A stretch of 43,563 bases of DNA from a virus: positions 1-43,563 of the IMG/VR virus record IMGVR_UViG_3300027156_000015. One strand, written 5' to 3'. Positions 26,208 to 33,066 of the stretch are shown here, one piece after another. The notes beneath the pieces were generated by a model. The model did not search any database. It saw only the letters and a program-made list of their open reading frames with translations, and was not told where the DNA came from. Position 1 is the stretch's first letter. Each line of letters begins with the position of its first letter. The position numbers and the translations under genes were made by a program.

Positions 26208-26659
26208 CTCCTTAGTCTACTCCCATTATAGAATACGTTAGGGTTAATCCAGAACTCCATATGGCTACCTACCTTCCTCGCTATTATCTTAGCATCTAAC
26301 AACCCTTTAAGGCCCTCTCTATAGCTTGTAGCTGACTTGAACCCACAGATGAGTAGGCAGTCATCTATATTAAAAAAAATACTATCCTGTAGGGGCCTAA
26401 GCCTACACATACCGTATAGCAAAAGCTTCATTCCTGTACTGGGTAGGGTCATAAATGCCTCTAAGTTGTCTGTAAACAATTTTGTATATACCTTCGTATC
26501 GTTCAACTGTTCTTTATTTTTAGGAAGTCTACGTACAGATAGTAGTTCATTCGTTTCTGGGTCTACCATTAACTGTTCTCCTACCTTCTGAGTATACTGC
26601 CTCATCTCTAGCCCTTCTACTCTAAAAGGGTTCTCTAAGAAGGCTACATTGGTCTTCAT
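26201..26659 (-). CDS. RepL-like winged-helix protein, replication or regulatory (152 aa)
   Basis: The C-terminal half reads as a winged helix: FMTLPSTGMKLLLYGMCRL, then DSIFFNIDDCLLICGF, then REGLKGLLDAKIIARKVGSH and EFWINPNVFYNGSRLRRL. The 'INP...fYnG.R' ending is typical of RepL/plasmid-type replication initiators (PF05732-like). It is the first minus-strand gene next to the iteron-bearing divide, fitting an initiator or its regulator. I use ATG 26659. An upstream GTG at 26701 is possible but lies in the operator palindrome ACAGATATCTGT. Confidence 0.6.
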   Translation of the reverse strand: MKTNVAFLENPFRVEGLEMRQYTQKVGEQLMVDPETNELLSVRRLPKNKEQLNDTKVYTKLFTDNLEAFMTLPSTGMKLLLYGMCRLRPLQDSIFFNIDDCLLICGFKSATSYREGLKGLLDAKIIARKVGSHMEFWINPNVFYNGSRLRRL

Positions 26660-26699
26660 AATTACATTGGTTTTGGTTCCCCTAAAAGTACTTAAAAAC

Positions 26700-26735
26700 A
26701 CAGATATCTGTTATTTAAAACATAATAATGTTTTA
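26700..26735. promoter_or_regulatory. palindromes upstream of the RepL-like gene
   Basis: ACAGATATCTGT (26700-26711) is a perfect 12-bp palindrome. TAAAACAT-AATA-ATGTTTTA (26716-26735) has perfect 8-bp arms with a 4-nt centre. Placed 40-75 nt upstream of the RepL-like ATG, they are good candidates for autoregulatory operators. Confidence 0.5.
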
Positions 26736-26892
26736 CACATATTGATACTCAAGTGTTTATGAGGTTTCCTTCTTATATATATTAATACATACACCTATCA
26801 GTGTAATAATGATTAGATAGCTGTAGAATGTAAAGCTATCCCTTTACTTTTCTGGAGTTTGGTGAAGCTATTACTTGACGAGGTATGTGATG

Positions 26893-26923
26893 CCGTAAGG
26901 GAGATGTATGACACCGTAAGGGA
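26893..26923. repeat. direct repeat CCGTAAGGGA, 21-bp period
   Basis: CCGTAAGGGA at 26893-26902 and 26914-26923, exactly 21 bp apart (two helical turns). It precedes the TCAATGTT iterons with the same period. Confidence 0.6.
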
Positions 26924-26983
26924 ACTATATAGTAATAGAGAGATTGCTATGGTGTGGAAAGTCAATTCCTATGACCGAGTACA

Positions 26984-27046
26984 TCAATGTTCAAACATCA
27001 AATCTCAATGTTGCAACATTAAAAGTCAATGTTTAACCACTAAAAT
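26984..27046. repeat. three iteron-like repeats, 21-bp period
   Basis: TCAATGTT begins at 26984, 27005 and 27026, exactly 21 bp apart, followed in each unit by a partly conserved tail of the form NN-A-(A/C)-C-A. The middle copy contains the perfect palindrome AATGTTGCAACATT. Spacing by two helical turns next to a RepL-like gene suggests initiator-binding iterons. An open frame through the region would also read a 7-residue repeat, so a coding origin is not fully excluded. Confidence 0.55.
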
Positions 27047-27110
27047 TGATTATCTAATGCTAACAATCGTTCACGATAACCCTCGTACATCTATTTACTA
27101 ACAATAATTC

Positions 27111-27225
27111 ACGAAACAATTCGTAGATAAAACTTACTAAATTTTTTAGTATATTGTTGCTAACTATTTTAGTACTAACACTCGTTAGTTATGCCCTATA
27201 TTGACTAACTACGAAAATATTCGTA
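27111..27225. promoter_or_regulatory. ACGAA-N4-TTCGT operators and a neighbouring ACTAAC-N4-GTTAGT site
   Basis: ACGAA-ACAA-TTCGT lies at 27111-27124, TACGAA-AATA-TTCGTA at 27210-27225 and ACTAAC-ACTC-GTTAGT at 27174-27189. Also present are TACTAAA/TTTAGTA at 27135-27151 and ATCGT/ACGAT at 27066-27077. The ACGAA type recurs in the late promoter at 23928-23945. Confidence 0.6.
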
Positions 27226-27399
27226 ATACCCTTTATTCTCATTTTAAGCCTATTACAGCCCATTAGCCCATTGGACATATTAGGACTAGCAAAGGCCCGA
27301 GATAAGGCAACCTTGAGGAAATTAGCCTTTTGATATTATTCTTTTTTATATATATAAACTATTCATATTCAATTACTTACAAGCTCCTTTTTTACTTAT

Positions 27400-27480
27400 A
27401 CTTACGCTCGTTAGTTTTCTTTATAACAAAACTTTAACACTTGACTAACACTTGTTAGTTCTTTTTCTTTGTAGTTTTAC
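27400..27480 (+). promoter_or_regulatory. ACTAAC-type operators over the rightward early promoter
   Basis: ACTTAC-GCTC-GTTAGT (27400-27415, one mismatch) and ACTAAC-ACTT-GTTAGT (27444-27459, perfect). The second overlaps a possible -33 TTG (27452-27454), with TAGTTTTA 17 nt later as a -7-like box, so a protein bound there would block rightward transcription toward 27565. Confidence 0.45.
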
Positions 27481-27564
27481 AATGTTGAAGCGAAAACCTT
27501 ACTAAGTAAGTCCGCTACAGCAAAAAAAAAGTTCTTTATTTATTCATTTTTAAATTTTAATTGT

Positions 27565-28002
27565 ATGCAAAACGCATCAAAAAATGTACTTGTAAAAGGT
27601 ACAAAAAAAGCTACTTTAAAAACTACATTAATTAACACTAAAAAGGGAATGGCCTTGAATGTGGAAAGTAGCGTGAAAGGGTCGGACATTATCAAAGTAA
27701 AGCGTGAAATGTCCGCCTTGCAAGTCTCTAAGATAACAGCCAATAAGCTACATAAAAGTTATGTAGGTGGCTTTAAATTTATCTTAGATAGTTTCAAAGA
27801 TAGGGGAACTACCTATTTAAAAGAGCTAAATTCTAAGTACGAATTGACTGCAAAAATGGACGAAATTACAGCCTTAAAGCCTACCGACCTATGCAAGTTA
27901 ATGACTGCAAAAGAAAGCGAAAGGCAAGCCAAAAATGGCAATTTATGGGCCTTTTGGCAAGTTGAAACGCTTATTGCTAGGTATCTTAAAGCTAGTAAGT
28001 AA
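27565..28002 (+). CDS. basic hypothetical early protein (145 aa)
   Basis: First clear plus-strand gene beyond the control region. Lys/Thr-rich start (NVLVKGTKKATLKTTLINTK), then a helical body (LQVSKITANKLHKSYVGGFK, LKPTDLCKLMTAKESERQAK) and WAFWQVETLIARYL near the end. No domain recognised. Net positive charge and place suggest an early DNA-binding or host-takeover factor, which is inference. An inverted repeat CTTACT-A-AGTAAG (27498-27510) lies in its leader. Confidence 0.65.
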   Translation: MQNASKNVLVKGTKKATLKTTLINTKKGMALNVESSVKGSDIIKVKREMSALQVSKITANKLHKSYVGGFKFILDSFKDRGTTYLKELNSKYELTAKMDEITALKPTDLCKLMTAKESERQAKNGNLWAFWQVETLIARYLKASK

Positions 28003-28029
28003 GCTACAAAAATAGGGTTAAGAGGCTGA

Positions 28030-28067
28030 AAATAGGCCTTTGCTAATATCGGATATTAGCCCTATTT
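28030..28067 (+). terminator. two-tier hairpin, possible terminator
   Basis: Inner stem GCTAATAT-CGG-ATATTAGC (28042-28060) and outer AAATAGG/CCTATTT (28030-28036 with 28061-28067). It is followed by T-rich sequence including TTTTTT after about 8 nt. A second upstream AATAGGG can compete for CCCTATT. Lies just after the 145-aa gene. Confidence 0.45.
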
Positions 28068-28093
28068 CAATATTATAATTTTTTATAATATGT

Positions 28094-28339
28094 ATGTCTC
28101 AAAAGGACATTAGTACACCAATGGCAAAGTATTTTTATACTATGCCCTAAATAAATAAGATACTAGAATTAGTACACTATTTAAGCTATGCCAAAAGCCA
28201 AGGCCTAAATAAATTCAATAATGTATCTTTTAAGTTATTAGCCAATGATAACCAAAGCAATAGGGCTGTACTATGCCCGATAAAATTGGAAGCTCAAGAC
28301 AATGAGCGAACAAATTTTGCCTATGTATTATGCTATTAA
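28094..28339 (+). pseudogene. possible small gene interrupted by one stop (18 + 62 codons)
   Basis: From ATG 28094 the frame gives 18 codons (MSQKDISTPMAKYFYTMP), then TAA at 28148-28150, then 62 open codons in the same frame (ILELVHYLSYAKSQGLNKF and onwards) to TAA 28339 with no start codon of their own. The second part has protein-like composition. Either a nonsense mutation, readthrough, or chance. Not recognised. Confidence 0.25.
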
Positions 28340-28412
28340 TGAAACTACGCACCACCTAAAAATGGATAACGGCGATACCCTACGCAATACTTTTCTTAAC
28401 AAGTCTTTGTAG
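28302..28412 (+). CDS. possible micro-protein (36 aa)
   Basis: ATG 28302 to TAG 28412: MSEQILPMYYAINETTHHLK, then DNGDTLRNTFLNKSL. It overlaps the end of the interrupted frame in another phase. Supported only by an open frame with plausible composition. Confidence 0.3.
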   Translation: MSEQILPMYYAINETTHHLKMDNGDTLRNTFLNKSL

Positions 28413-28494
28413 GTAGTAGTAAAGTAAATAAATAGACTGAATAAGCGGGTTCGTTTACGCTGACTTATTGATGTAACAATAAGATAATATAAAC

Positions 28495-28554
28495 CTATAC
28501 AAGTTAGAGCCTTTCAATTAAAATGATATTATTGAAAGTAGATTGGCTGTATAG
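28495..28554 (+). repeat. nested inverted repeat (RNA hairpin)
   Basis: Outer arms CTATAC (28495-28500)/GTATAG (28549-28554) enclose perfect 8-bp arms CTTTCAAT (28511-28518)/ATTGAAAG (28531-28538). No T-tract, so not a terminator. Possible structured RNA. Confidence 0.45.
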
Positions 28555-28596
28555 TAATCAAAGTAAATATCAAAGTAAATAAAAAATAAAGGGGAT

Positions 28597-28623
28597 GGCT
28601 GACTAGCTTAATGTTAGTCGGCC
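28597..28623 (+). repeat. 9-bp hairpin upstream of membrane-protein gene
   Basis: GGCTGACTA-GCTTAATGT-TAGTCGGCC (one G-U). The 5' arm GCTGACT can instead pair with AGTCAGC at 28658-28664, so two folds are possible in the leader of the gene at 28705. Confidence 0.45.
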
Positions 28624-28704
28624 TTCCTATCTAATGCAACCAATACGGCTGTCCCAAGTCAGCACAAATGCAGAGGGGAATTTTATAATCTAAAATTAAA
28701 ACAA

Positions 28705-28917
28705 ATGAAGAAAAAATTATCAATTACAGCTGTACTAATAGCTGTGGCAACAACGCTGGCAACTATCACGCTTGCTCTATTCTGCTACGAGACAGAGGCA
28801 CAAGGGCAAATGATTGATTTTGGCATAGCTGTTATATGGATGGGTGGTATGCTTACTGCATATGCTGAGCAACTTAAATATTCAGAAAAAAATAGAGTAA
28901 AAAGATGGGAAGAGTAG
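28705..28917 (+). CDS. small two-segment membrane protein (70 aa)
   Basis: Residues 5-27 (LSITAVLIAVATTLATITLA then LFCYE) and about 37-53 (IDFGIAVIWMGGMLTAYA) are hydrophobic. The end is basic (KNRVKRWEE). Likely inner-membrane protein. Function unknown. Overlaps the next gene by 13 nt. Confidence 0.65.
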   Translation: MKKKLSITAVLIAVATTLATITLALFCYETEAQGQMIDFGIAVIWMGGMLTAYAEQLKYSEKNRVKRWEE

Positions 28918-29042
28918 AAAAGTGGTATCATAACGGCTATTGGATATATCTAATAGCTGACAAATTTTGCCCTAGTATAGATGGCTCACAATGGGCCACA
29001 CTAGACGGGGCAAAAGCACATATAGATTACTTAACTAAATAA
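28905..29042 (+). CDS. small hypothetical protein (45 aa)
   Basis: ATG 28905 to TAA 29042. RVEKWYHNGYWIYLIADKF, then PSIDGSQWATLDGAKAHIDY. The W/Y-rich sequence ending in 'LDgAKahIDyL' looks like a small conserved phage protein. It overlaps the membrane protein gene and sits 7 nt before the next. Confidence 0.55.
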   Translation: MGRVEKWYHNGYWIYLIADKFCPSIDGSQWATLDGAKAHIDYLTK

Positions 29043-29049
29043 AATACAA

Positions 29050-29316
29050 ATGAAAAAAACAATCAACCAATGGATTGAAGATGCGATAGCATTAGTTCCA
29101 TCAGAAAAAGAAAAGATACGCAAGTATGTAACTCAGTATCAAATGCCGAATGGCGTACAGCGTAGGGTTTTAGACAGCACTGCAATTAGCTTCCAAGACG
29201 CCTTAATGGGGTCTTTTGTGTTTTCGGAGACAGATGAGGGCTTTGATTATTGGTACAATGTATGCCTATTAGAAGAGAAGGCAATGAATAGTTTATATGA
29301 ATTTTCAGCAGAATAA
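29050..29316 (+). CDS. hypothetical 'F.FSETDEGFDYW' protein (88 aa)
   Basis: Contains SFQDALMGSFVFSETDEGFD then YWYNVC, a pattern ('F.W..T.EGfdFW') I have seen in many small phage proteins of unknown role. Helical N-terminus (INQWIEDAIALVPSEKEKI). Member of the early small-gene series. Confidence 0.65.
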   Translation: MKKTINQWIEDAIALVPSEKEKIRKYVTQYQMPNGVQRRVLDSTAISFQDALMGSFVFSETDEGFDYWYNVCLLEEKAMNSLYEFSAE

Positions 29317-29332
29317 ATTAAATAAAAAAAAT

Positions 29333-29545
29333 ATGGCAAAGATAATAATATATGAGGCTTACGGATTTTATACCGAACTCGGAGAGTTTAGTATAGATAA
29401 ATACGAAGAAGAAGTGCAAGGCACAAGGCATCTAGGAGAAAATGAATTCTATACAAGAGAAGAGACTGAAGCCTATGTAATTGAACAATACAAAGGCATA
29501 ATACAATATTATCAGAATCTAATTGACAAATTAACAATTAAATAA
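29333..29545 (+). CDS. small acidic hypothetical protein (70 aa)
   Basis: Start set at ATG 29333 (MAKIIIYEAYG). An in-frame ATG 12 codons earlier lies inside the previous gene. Acidic (YEEEVQGTRHLGENEFYTRE) with a helical end (YKGIIQYYQNLIDKL). Not recognised. Confidence 0.55.
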   Translation: MAKIIIYEAYGFYTELGEFSIDKYEEEVQGTRHLGENEFYTREETEAYVIEQYKGIIQYYQNLIDKLTIK

Positions 29546-29553
29546 ATAAGCAT

Positions 29554-29793
29554 ATGGAAAAAACTCTATGCGTTAGATGTGGGCAAGATATGCCCATATT
29601 ACGGCTGTCTAAATATGGCTACAACTACTGCATTAATTGTAGCACGACAGCAAAGGTAGGCTGTGCGCCTATCAACAATCACAAGACTGGCAATACCATA
29701 CAGGTACTACCTATGGACTTGGCTGTGAGGTTAACAAGATTATCACAGCGTCAAGGCTATGGCGTATGTAAAGGGATGAAGTCATCCTTTTAA
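29554..29793 (+). CDS. zinc-ribbon protein (79 aa)
   Basis: Two knuckles, C6-x2-C9 and C26-x2-C29 (NYCINCS), make one zinc ribbon. The C-terminal half (LAVRLTRLSQRQGYGVC) is helical and basic. Could bind nucleic acid or protein. Specific role unknown. Confidence 0.65.
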   Translation: MEKTLCVRCGQDMPILRLSKYGYNYCINCSTTAKVGCAPINNHKTGNTIQVLPMDLAVRLTRLSQRQGYGVCKGMKSSF

Positions 29794-29855
29794 ACTTTAA
29801 CATATCATTAAGATATGGTTTCCTAATTTTATTTTTTAACCAAATACATATAACA

Positions 29856-29987
29856 ATGGAAGAACTGCTCCACCTAGTCGGATTATGCCCCGACTCAAAC
29901 ACGCATTTAAACTTTCTGTTAGTCTCGGCAAATGAGATGAGACACTATTTTTTAACCTTTAAAATTATGTTATGGACAAAGATGTAA
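29856..29987 (+). CDS. possible small protein overlapping the amidoligase start (43 aa)
   Basis: ATG 29856 to TAA 29987: EELLHLVGLCPDSNTHLNFL, then VSANEMRHYFLTFKIM. The start follows an A/T-rich stretch like other genes here. It overlaps the amidoligase gene by 16 nt. Composition looks protein-like, but support is an open frame only. Confidence 0.45.
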   Translation: MEELLHLVGLCPDSNTHLNFLLVSANEMRHYFLTFKIMLWTKM

Positions 29988-31282
29988 TTGAAACCAATGC
30001 GGTAGAGGGCCTCAAGGAAGGCTATCTAAACTGCGCACAATGTGAAGCCATTACTCCAGACTGCGATGCGTCAGATACCTATGACGGATTAGTATGTGAG
30101 AAATGCTTTGAGGATTATGTTGAGTGTGAAGATTGTAGCAATCAAATTCATACCGACCACTCTCACAGAAGCAATGGCTCTGACTATTGCGAAGATTGTT
30201 ACGCTGAGCTACCATTCTGTGAGAACTGCGAGGAACGAGATAGCTCGTTTGAATTAACATCCGTTCACACTAGGAGAGACCAACAGATGTGGTGCGAGGG
30301 CTGTACGCAAACCAATGCTTGGGATTGTGAAAGATGTAATGAATCACATAGCGATTGGCATAGCTCGTATTATATACGAGGCGTAGGTAATCTATGCGAG
30401 GGCTGTAATGAAAATGTAGACACCTTTGAATGCTGTGAATGTAATGACAGATGGGAATTTGATTCGTGTGCTAATCCAGATGACGATTCGGAAGAGTATG
30501 TATGTAGACAATGCGACAGAGGAGGCAAGCGATATATAAAGTCTTATAATCACAAGCCTACTCCGATATTCAAGTTAGCTACCAATCAGAAGTACAAGAC
30601 AGACCAACTATTCTTTGGTATTGAGTTAGAGGTAGAGCAAAAAGATAGCTCAGTAAAAATCAGTAAGATGGCAGAGGATATCTCAACTACCGATACCTAC
30701 TACCTTAAGTCTGACGGCAGTCTTAACAATGGCTTTGAGATTGTTACACACCCTATGACCTTTGAGTATATACAAGAAGTCAAGCTAGATATATTCAAGA
30801 AGATGCTTGACAAGTTAATCAAGGCAGGGTATAGGTCATACGATTCAAGTACCTGTGGCATTCACATACACCTCAGTAAGAAATGCTTTACCACTTGGCA
30901 GCTGTTTAGGTTTATCAAATTCTTTATAGACAATAAGCAATTTGTAATAGACATATCTCAACGAGAGATTGAACAGCTAGAAAGATGGGCCGCCATAGAG
31001 AACGACAACGATGACACGATTATCTACAAGGCTAAGAAAAAATGTGGAGGCTTCAAAAGATACTCAGCTATCAATGTGCAGAATGACAGCACGATAGAGA
31101 TAAGAATCTTTAGAGGTACGCTCAACTACTTATCGTTCCTTAAAAATATAGAGTTCTGCTATGCTCTATTCAATTTCAGTAGAGATAGCAAGGAGACTAC
31201 AATCAGCGCATTCAAAGAATACATTGAACAATCTCACGAGTACGCTATGCTTAAAAAATTCATTAAAACTAAAAACTTATAA
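29972..31282 (+). CDS. amidoligase (COOH-NH2 ligase) with N-terminal zinc-ribbon array (436 aa)
   Basis: Residues 200-436 match Amidoligase_2, ATP-dependent ligases of the glutamine-synthetase/ATP-grasp-like fold that join a carboxylate to an amine. Motifs are FGIELEVE (215-222), LKSDGSL (245-251), GFEIVTHPM (254-262), CGIHIHLS (295-302) and IEIRIFRGT (375-383). Residues 20-185 carry ten CxxC knuckles (C21/24, 42/45, 52/55, 73/76, 83/86, 108/111, 119/122, 142/145, 154/157, 178/181), so about five zinc ribbons that may hold the target protein. The glutamine amidotransferase follows 2 nt after the stop, a known pairing. Target unknown; a protein or peptidoglycan-type substrate is possible. Confidence 0.85.
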   Translation: MDKDVIETNAVEGLKEGYLNCAQCEAITPDCDASDTYDGLVCEKCFEDYVECEDCSNQIHTDHSHRSNGSDYCEDCYAELPFCENCEERDSSFELTSVHTRRDQQMWCEGCTQTNAWDCERCNESHSDWHSSYYIRGVGNLCEGCNENVDTFECCECNDRWEFDSCANPDDDSEEYVCRQCDRGGKRYIKSYNHKPTPIFKLATNQKYKTDQLFFGIELEVEQKDSSVKISKMAEDISTTDTYYLKSDGSLNNGFEIVTHPMTFEYIQEVKLDIFKKMLDKLIKAGYRSYDSSTCGIHIHLSKKCFTTWQLFRFIKFFIDNKQFVIDISQREIEQLERWAAIENDNDDTIIYKAKKKCGGFKRYSAINVQNDSTIEIRIFRGTLNYLSFLKNIEFCYALFNFSRDSKETTISAFKEYIEQSHEYAMLKKFIKTKNL

Positions 31283-31284
31283 TT

Positions 31285-32172
31285 ATGTGTGTAATTGCAA
31301 TTCAGCCGAGAGGCATTCAAATCAGTAAAGAACATTTAGAAAATTGTTGGGACAATAACAACCACGGAGCGGGTATTATGTACGCTGTCAATGGTAAAGT
31401 TATTGTCAAGAAAGAAATGGAATCGTTTGACAAATTCTACAGCCATATAGTAGAGGCTAGTGCGCACGACACTAGCGTAGTGATTCACTTCCGTATCGCT
31501 ACAAGTGGTGGTATCAATGACTATAACTGCCACCCATTCAAGGTACACAAGAATCTATACTTCTGCCACAATGGTATATTAGATATAGATGTACCCAAGG
31601 GTAGCAAGGAGAATGACACGCAGATATTCAACAATGGCTTAATGAAACCAATGCCTTATAACTTCTATAAGAACAATGCCATTATGAATGTGCTAGAGTT
31701 TACGATAGGTAGTGGTAACAAATTTGTATTCTTAGATGATGCGGGCGACTTCTTCATACTTAACGAGAAGGCGGGCGAGTGGAGTGAGGATGGTGCGTGG
31801 TTCTCTAACACATCATACAAGCGTTCATCTTATAGCAAGTCTTATGGCTCATATGCTTGGGCTGACGATTGGTACGAAGGTTACTCTAAGTCATCTGTCA
31901 GTAATAGCAAGACAACATACAAATACAATAAGGATGCCTTTGACGGAGAAGAGTCTGTTGACGAGGCTATGGGAGAGGGCGAAGGATTTGATTACTCTAT
32001 CTGCGACTGCTGTAGCGAGTGGAAGGAAGTAGATGATGTATTCTATATCAGAGATTGGAACAGCTATATGTGTAGTGAATGTGCTGAGTCTATGGAGCTT
32101 GATGAGAAATACTATATTGAAACACCAATAGTTGCTGAAGAAGAAATAGAACAACACATCATTCACGATTAA
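31285..32172 (+). CDS. class II glutamine amidotransferase with zinc knuckles (295 aa)
   Basis: Ntn-type glutaminase: the nucleophile is Cys2, exposed after Met removal, with HFRIATSGG (68-76, R70), NCHPF (81-85), FCHNGILD (93-100) and DTQIF (111-115). It releases ammonia from glutamine for a partner enzyme, here most likely the amidoligase 2 nt upstream. Residues 170-235 are a low-complexity Ser/Tyr then acidic linker, and the end has C240/C243 and C263/C266, a zinc ribbon like those in the partner, perhaps for docking or a shared substrate. Confidence 0.85.
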   Translation: MCVIAIQPRGIQISKEHLENCWDNNNHGAGIMYAVNGKVIVKKEMESFDKFYSHIVEASAHDTSVVIHFRIATSGGINDYNCHPFKVHKNLYFCHNGILDIDVPKGSKENDTQIFNNGLMKPMPYNFYKNNAIMNVLEFTIGSGNKFVFLDDAGDFFILNEKAGEWSEDGAWFSNTSYKRSSYSKSYGSYAWADDWYEGYSKSSVSNSKTTYKYNKDAFDGEESVDEAMGEGEGFDYSICDCCSEWKEVDDVFYIRDWNSYMCSECAESMELDEKYYIETPIVAEEEIEQHIIHD

Positions 32173-32193
32173 TAAACCAATTAAAACTATCAT

Positions 32194-32502
32194 ATGCCAA
32201 GAAAACTTACAGCATCAGAAGAACTGAAGCTAATCATCATTGAAAACTTTATTGACTACTATACAAGTAACGATAAAGAAAGAGAGGAAATAAAAGAGTG
32301 CGCCTTTGACTATGTCGCAGAAGACCATTGCAACGAGTTAGAAGACCATTATGCAAATCCAAATACTATTAAGATAGGCATCTATCAATATATAGATGAG
32401 GATGGCAAGAAGGTCTATGACTTTGAAGAGATGAGCCTTGAATTTGAGAATGAACTCTCAAAGCTAGATGACTCAGTAGTGGTAATGTGTTCTATTGAAT
32501 AA
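32194..32502 (+). CDS. acidic hypothetical protein (102 aa)
   Basis: Strongly acidic helical protein (ASEELKLIIIENFIDYYTSN, then REEIKECAFDYVAEDHCNEL). Follows the amidotransferase by 21 nt and could be part of that operon. No domain recognised. Confidence 0.6.
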   Translation: MPRKLTASEELKLIIIENFIDYYTSNDKEREEIKECAFDYVAEDHCNELEDHYANPNTIKIGIYQYIDEDGKKVYDFEEMSLEFENELSKLDDSVVVMCSIE

Positions 32503-32519
32503 CAATTAAATTAAATTTT

Positions 32520-32783
32520 ATGAACAAAAAAGAAATCGTTGAAAAAATTAGAATCGTTGAAGTATCCCAAAATTCTTGGGATGAAGAAAATCTATTATTG
32601 CTTACTACCTTAAGTGATGAGCAAATTGAAGCTGTCTTGTCCCCCTTGATTGAAGAAGAAAGGCAATCAGAAAATGGCGAAGTAATATATGCCAATGATG
32701 ATATGGCACAAAGATTAAGCGACAAATACCCTAATGATATTGTGGTATTGTATGCAGAACCAGATTATCTAACAATTAAATAA
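32520..32783 (+). CDS. acidic hypothetical protein (87 aa)
   Basis: Helical, Glu/Ile/Leu-rich (KKEIVEKIRIVEVSQNSWDE). The middle LSDEQIEAVLSPLIEEERQ and ending in DIVVLYAEPDYLTIK. Not recognised. One of several consecutive small acidic proteins, a common style of early phage proteins that bind host targets. Confidence 0.6.
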   Translation: MNKKEIVEKIRIVEVSQNSWDEENLLLLTTLSDEQIEAVLSPLIEEERQSENGEVIYANDDMAQRLSDKYPNDIVVLYAEPDYLTIK

Positions 32784-32791
32784 AAATTAAA

Positions 32792-33049
32792 ATGGTAAAA
32801 GAAACCAAAGACCTTGAAACCTTTTGGAACAAAAGAGCAAGGCAAGTATTATTGGGACAGACAATAGTTAGTGTAAACTATATGTCAGAAGAAAATGCAG
32901 AACAAATGGGGTGGTATAAAAGACCCATAGTGTTTAAGCTAAGTAATGGAACTATCTGCTATCTATCTTGCGATGACGAAGGCAACGATGGTGGCGCAAT
33001 GTTCTTTACAGATAAGAATGGCAAGCACGATGAATTACCCGTATTATAA
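32792..33049 (+). CDS. hypothetical protein (85 aa)
   Basis: ETKDLETFWNKRARQVLLGQ, then IVSVNYMSEENAEQMGWYKR and FKLSNGTICYLSCDDEGNDG, MFFTDKNGKHDELPVL. The 'W....P.v..L.dG....s.DDEGNdgGa.f' layout is one I recognise from small phage proteins of unknown role. 8 nt after the previous gene. Confidence 0.65.
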   Translation: MVKETKDLETFWNKRARQVLLGQTIVSVNYMSEENAEQMGWYKRPIVFKLSNGTICYLSCDDEGNDGGAMFFTDKNGKHDELPVL

Positions 33050-33066
33050 ATTTTAAAAAATAAATT

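Larger units (their letters stand above)
26702..27564. other. central non-coding divide between minus and plus operons (origin/control region)
   Basis: 863 bases without a convincing gene, separating divergent transcription. Contents in order are RepL-side palindromes, a GTAAAG/CTTTAC hairpin near 26830, 21-bp-spaced repeats (26893-27046), palindromes of the ACGAA-N4-TTCGT and ACTAAC-N4-GTTAGT types (27111-27459), and the leader of the 27565 gene. A hairpin-rich patch near 27291-27334 has CAAAGGC/GCCTTTTG arms enclosing AAGG-CAA-CCTT and is followed by T-rich sequence. A 9-mer at 26731 matches a DnaA box with one mismatch. This is where I would look for the replication origin and early switch. 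Confidence 0.6.
28003..28704. other. 702-base region with structured sequence and at most tiny genes
   Basis: No gene of normal size. It contains a two-tier hairpin after 28002, an interrupted small frame (28094-28339), a 36-codon frame (28302-28412), a nested hairpin (28495-28554), a strong hairpin (28597-28623), and motifs shared with 36.0-36.2 kb (CAATACGGCT; GGCTGACT with AGTCAGC). Looks like a mix of RNA elements and degenerate or micro genes. Confidence 0.5.

Noticed and set aside
26731-26739. DnaA box TTTTACACA
   Set aside because: One mismatch to TTATnCACA and a single copy in very AT-rich DNA; likely by chance, mentioned only in passing.
26893-27046. CRISPR array
   Set aside because: Repeats are 8-10 bp with a 21-bp period and no spacer-length unique sequence; no cas genes.
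26817-27101. Open plus-strand frame with a 7-residue repeat (SNIKSQC/CNIKSQC)
   Set aside because: No ATG until 26905, only TTG/GTG earlier, and the repeats are better explained as 21-bp iterons in a control region. Kept only as an alternative in the iteron finding.
28440-28470. GGTTCG word suggesting a tRNA T-arm
   Set aside because: Only a short local hairpin; no other tRNA parts around it.
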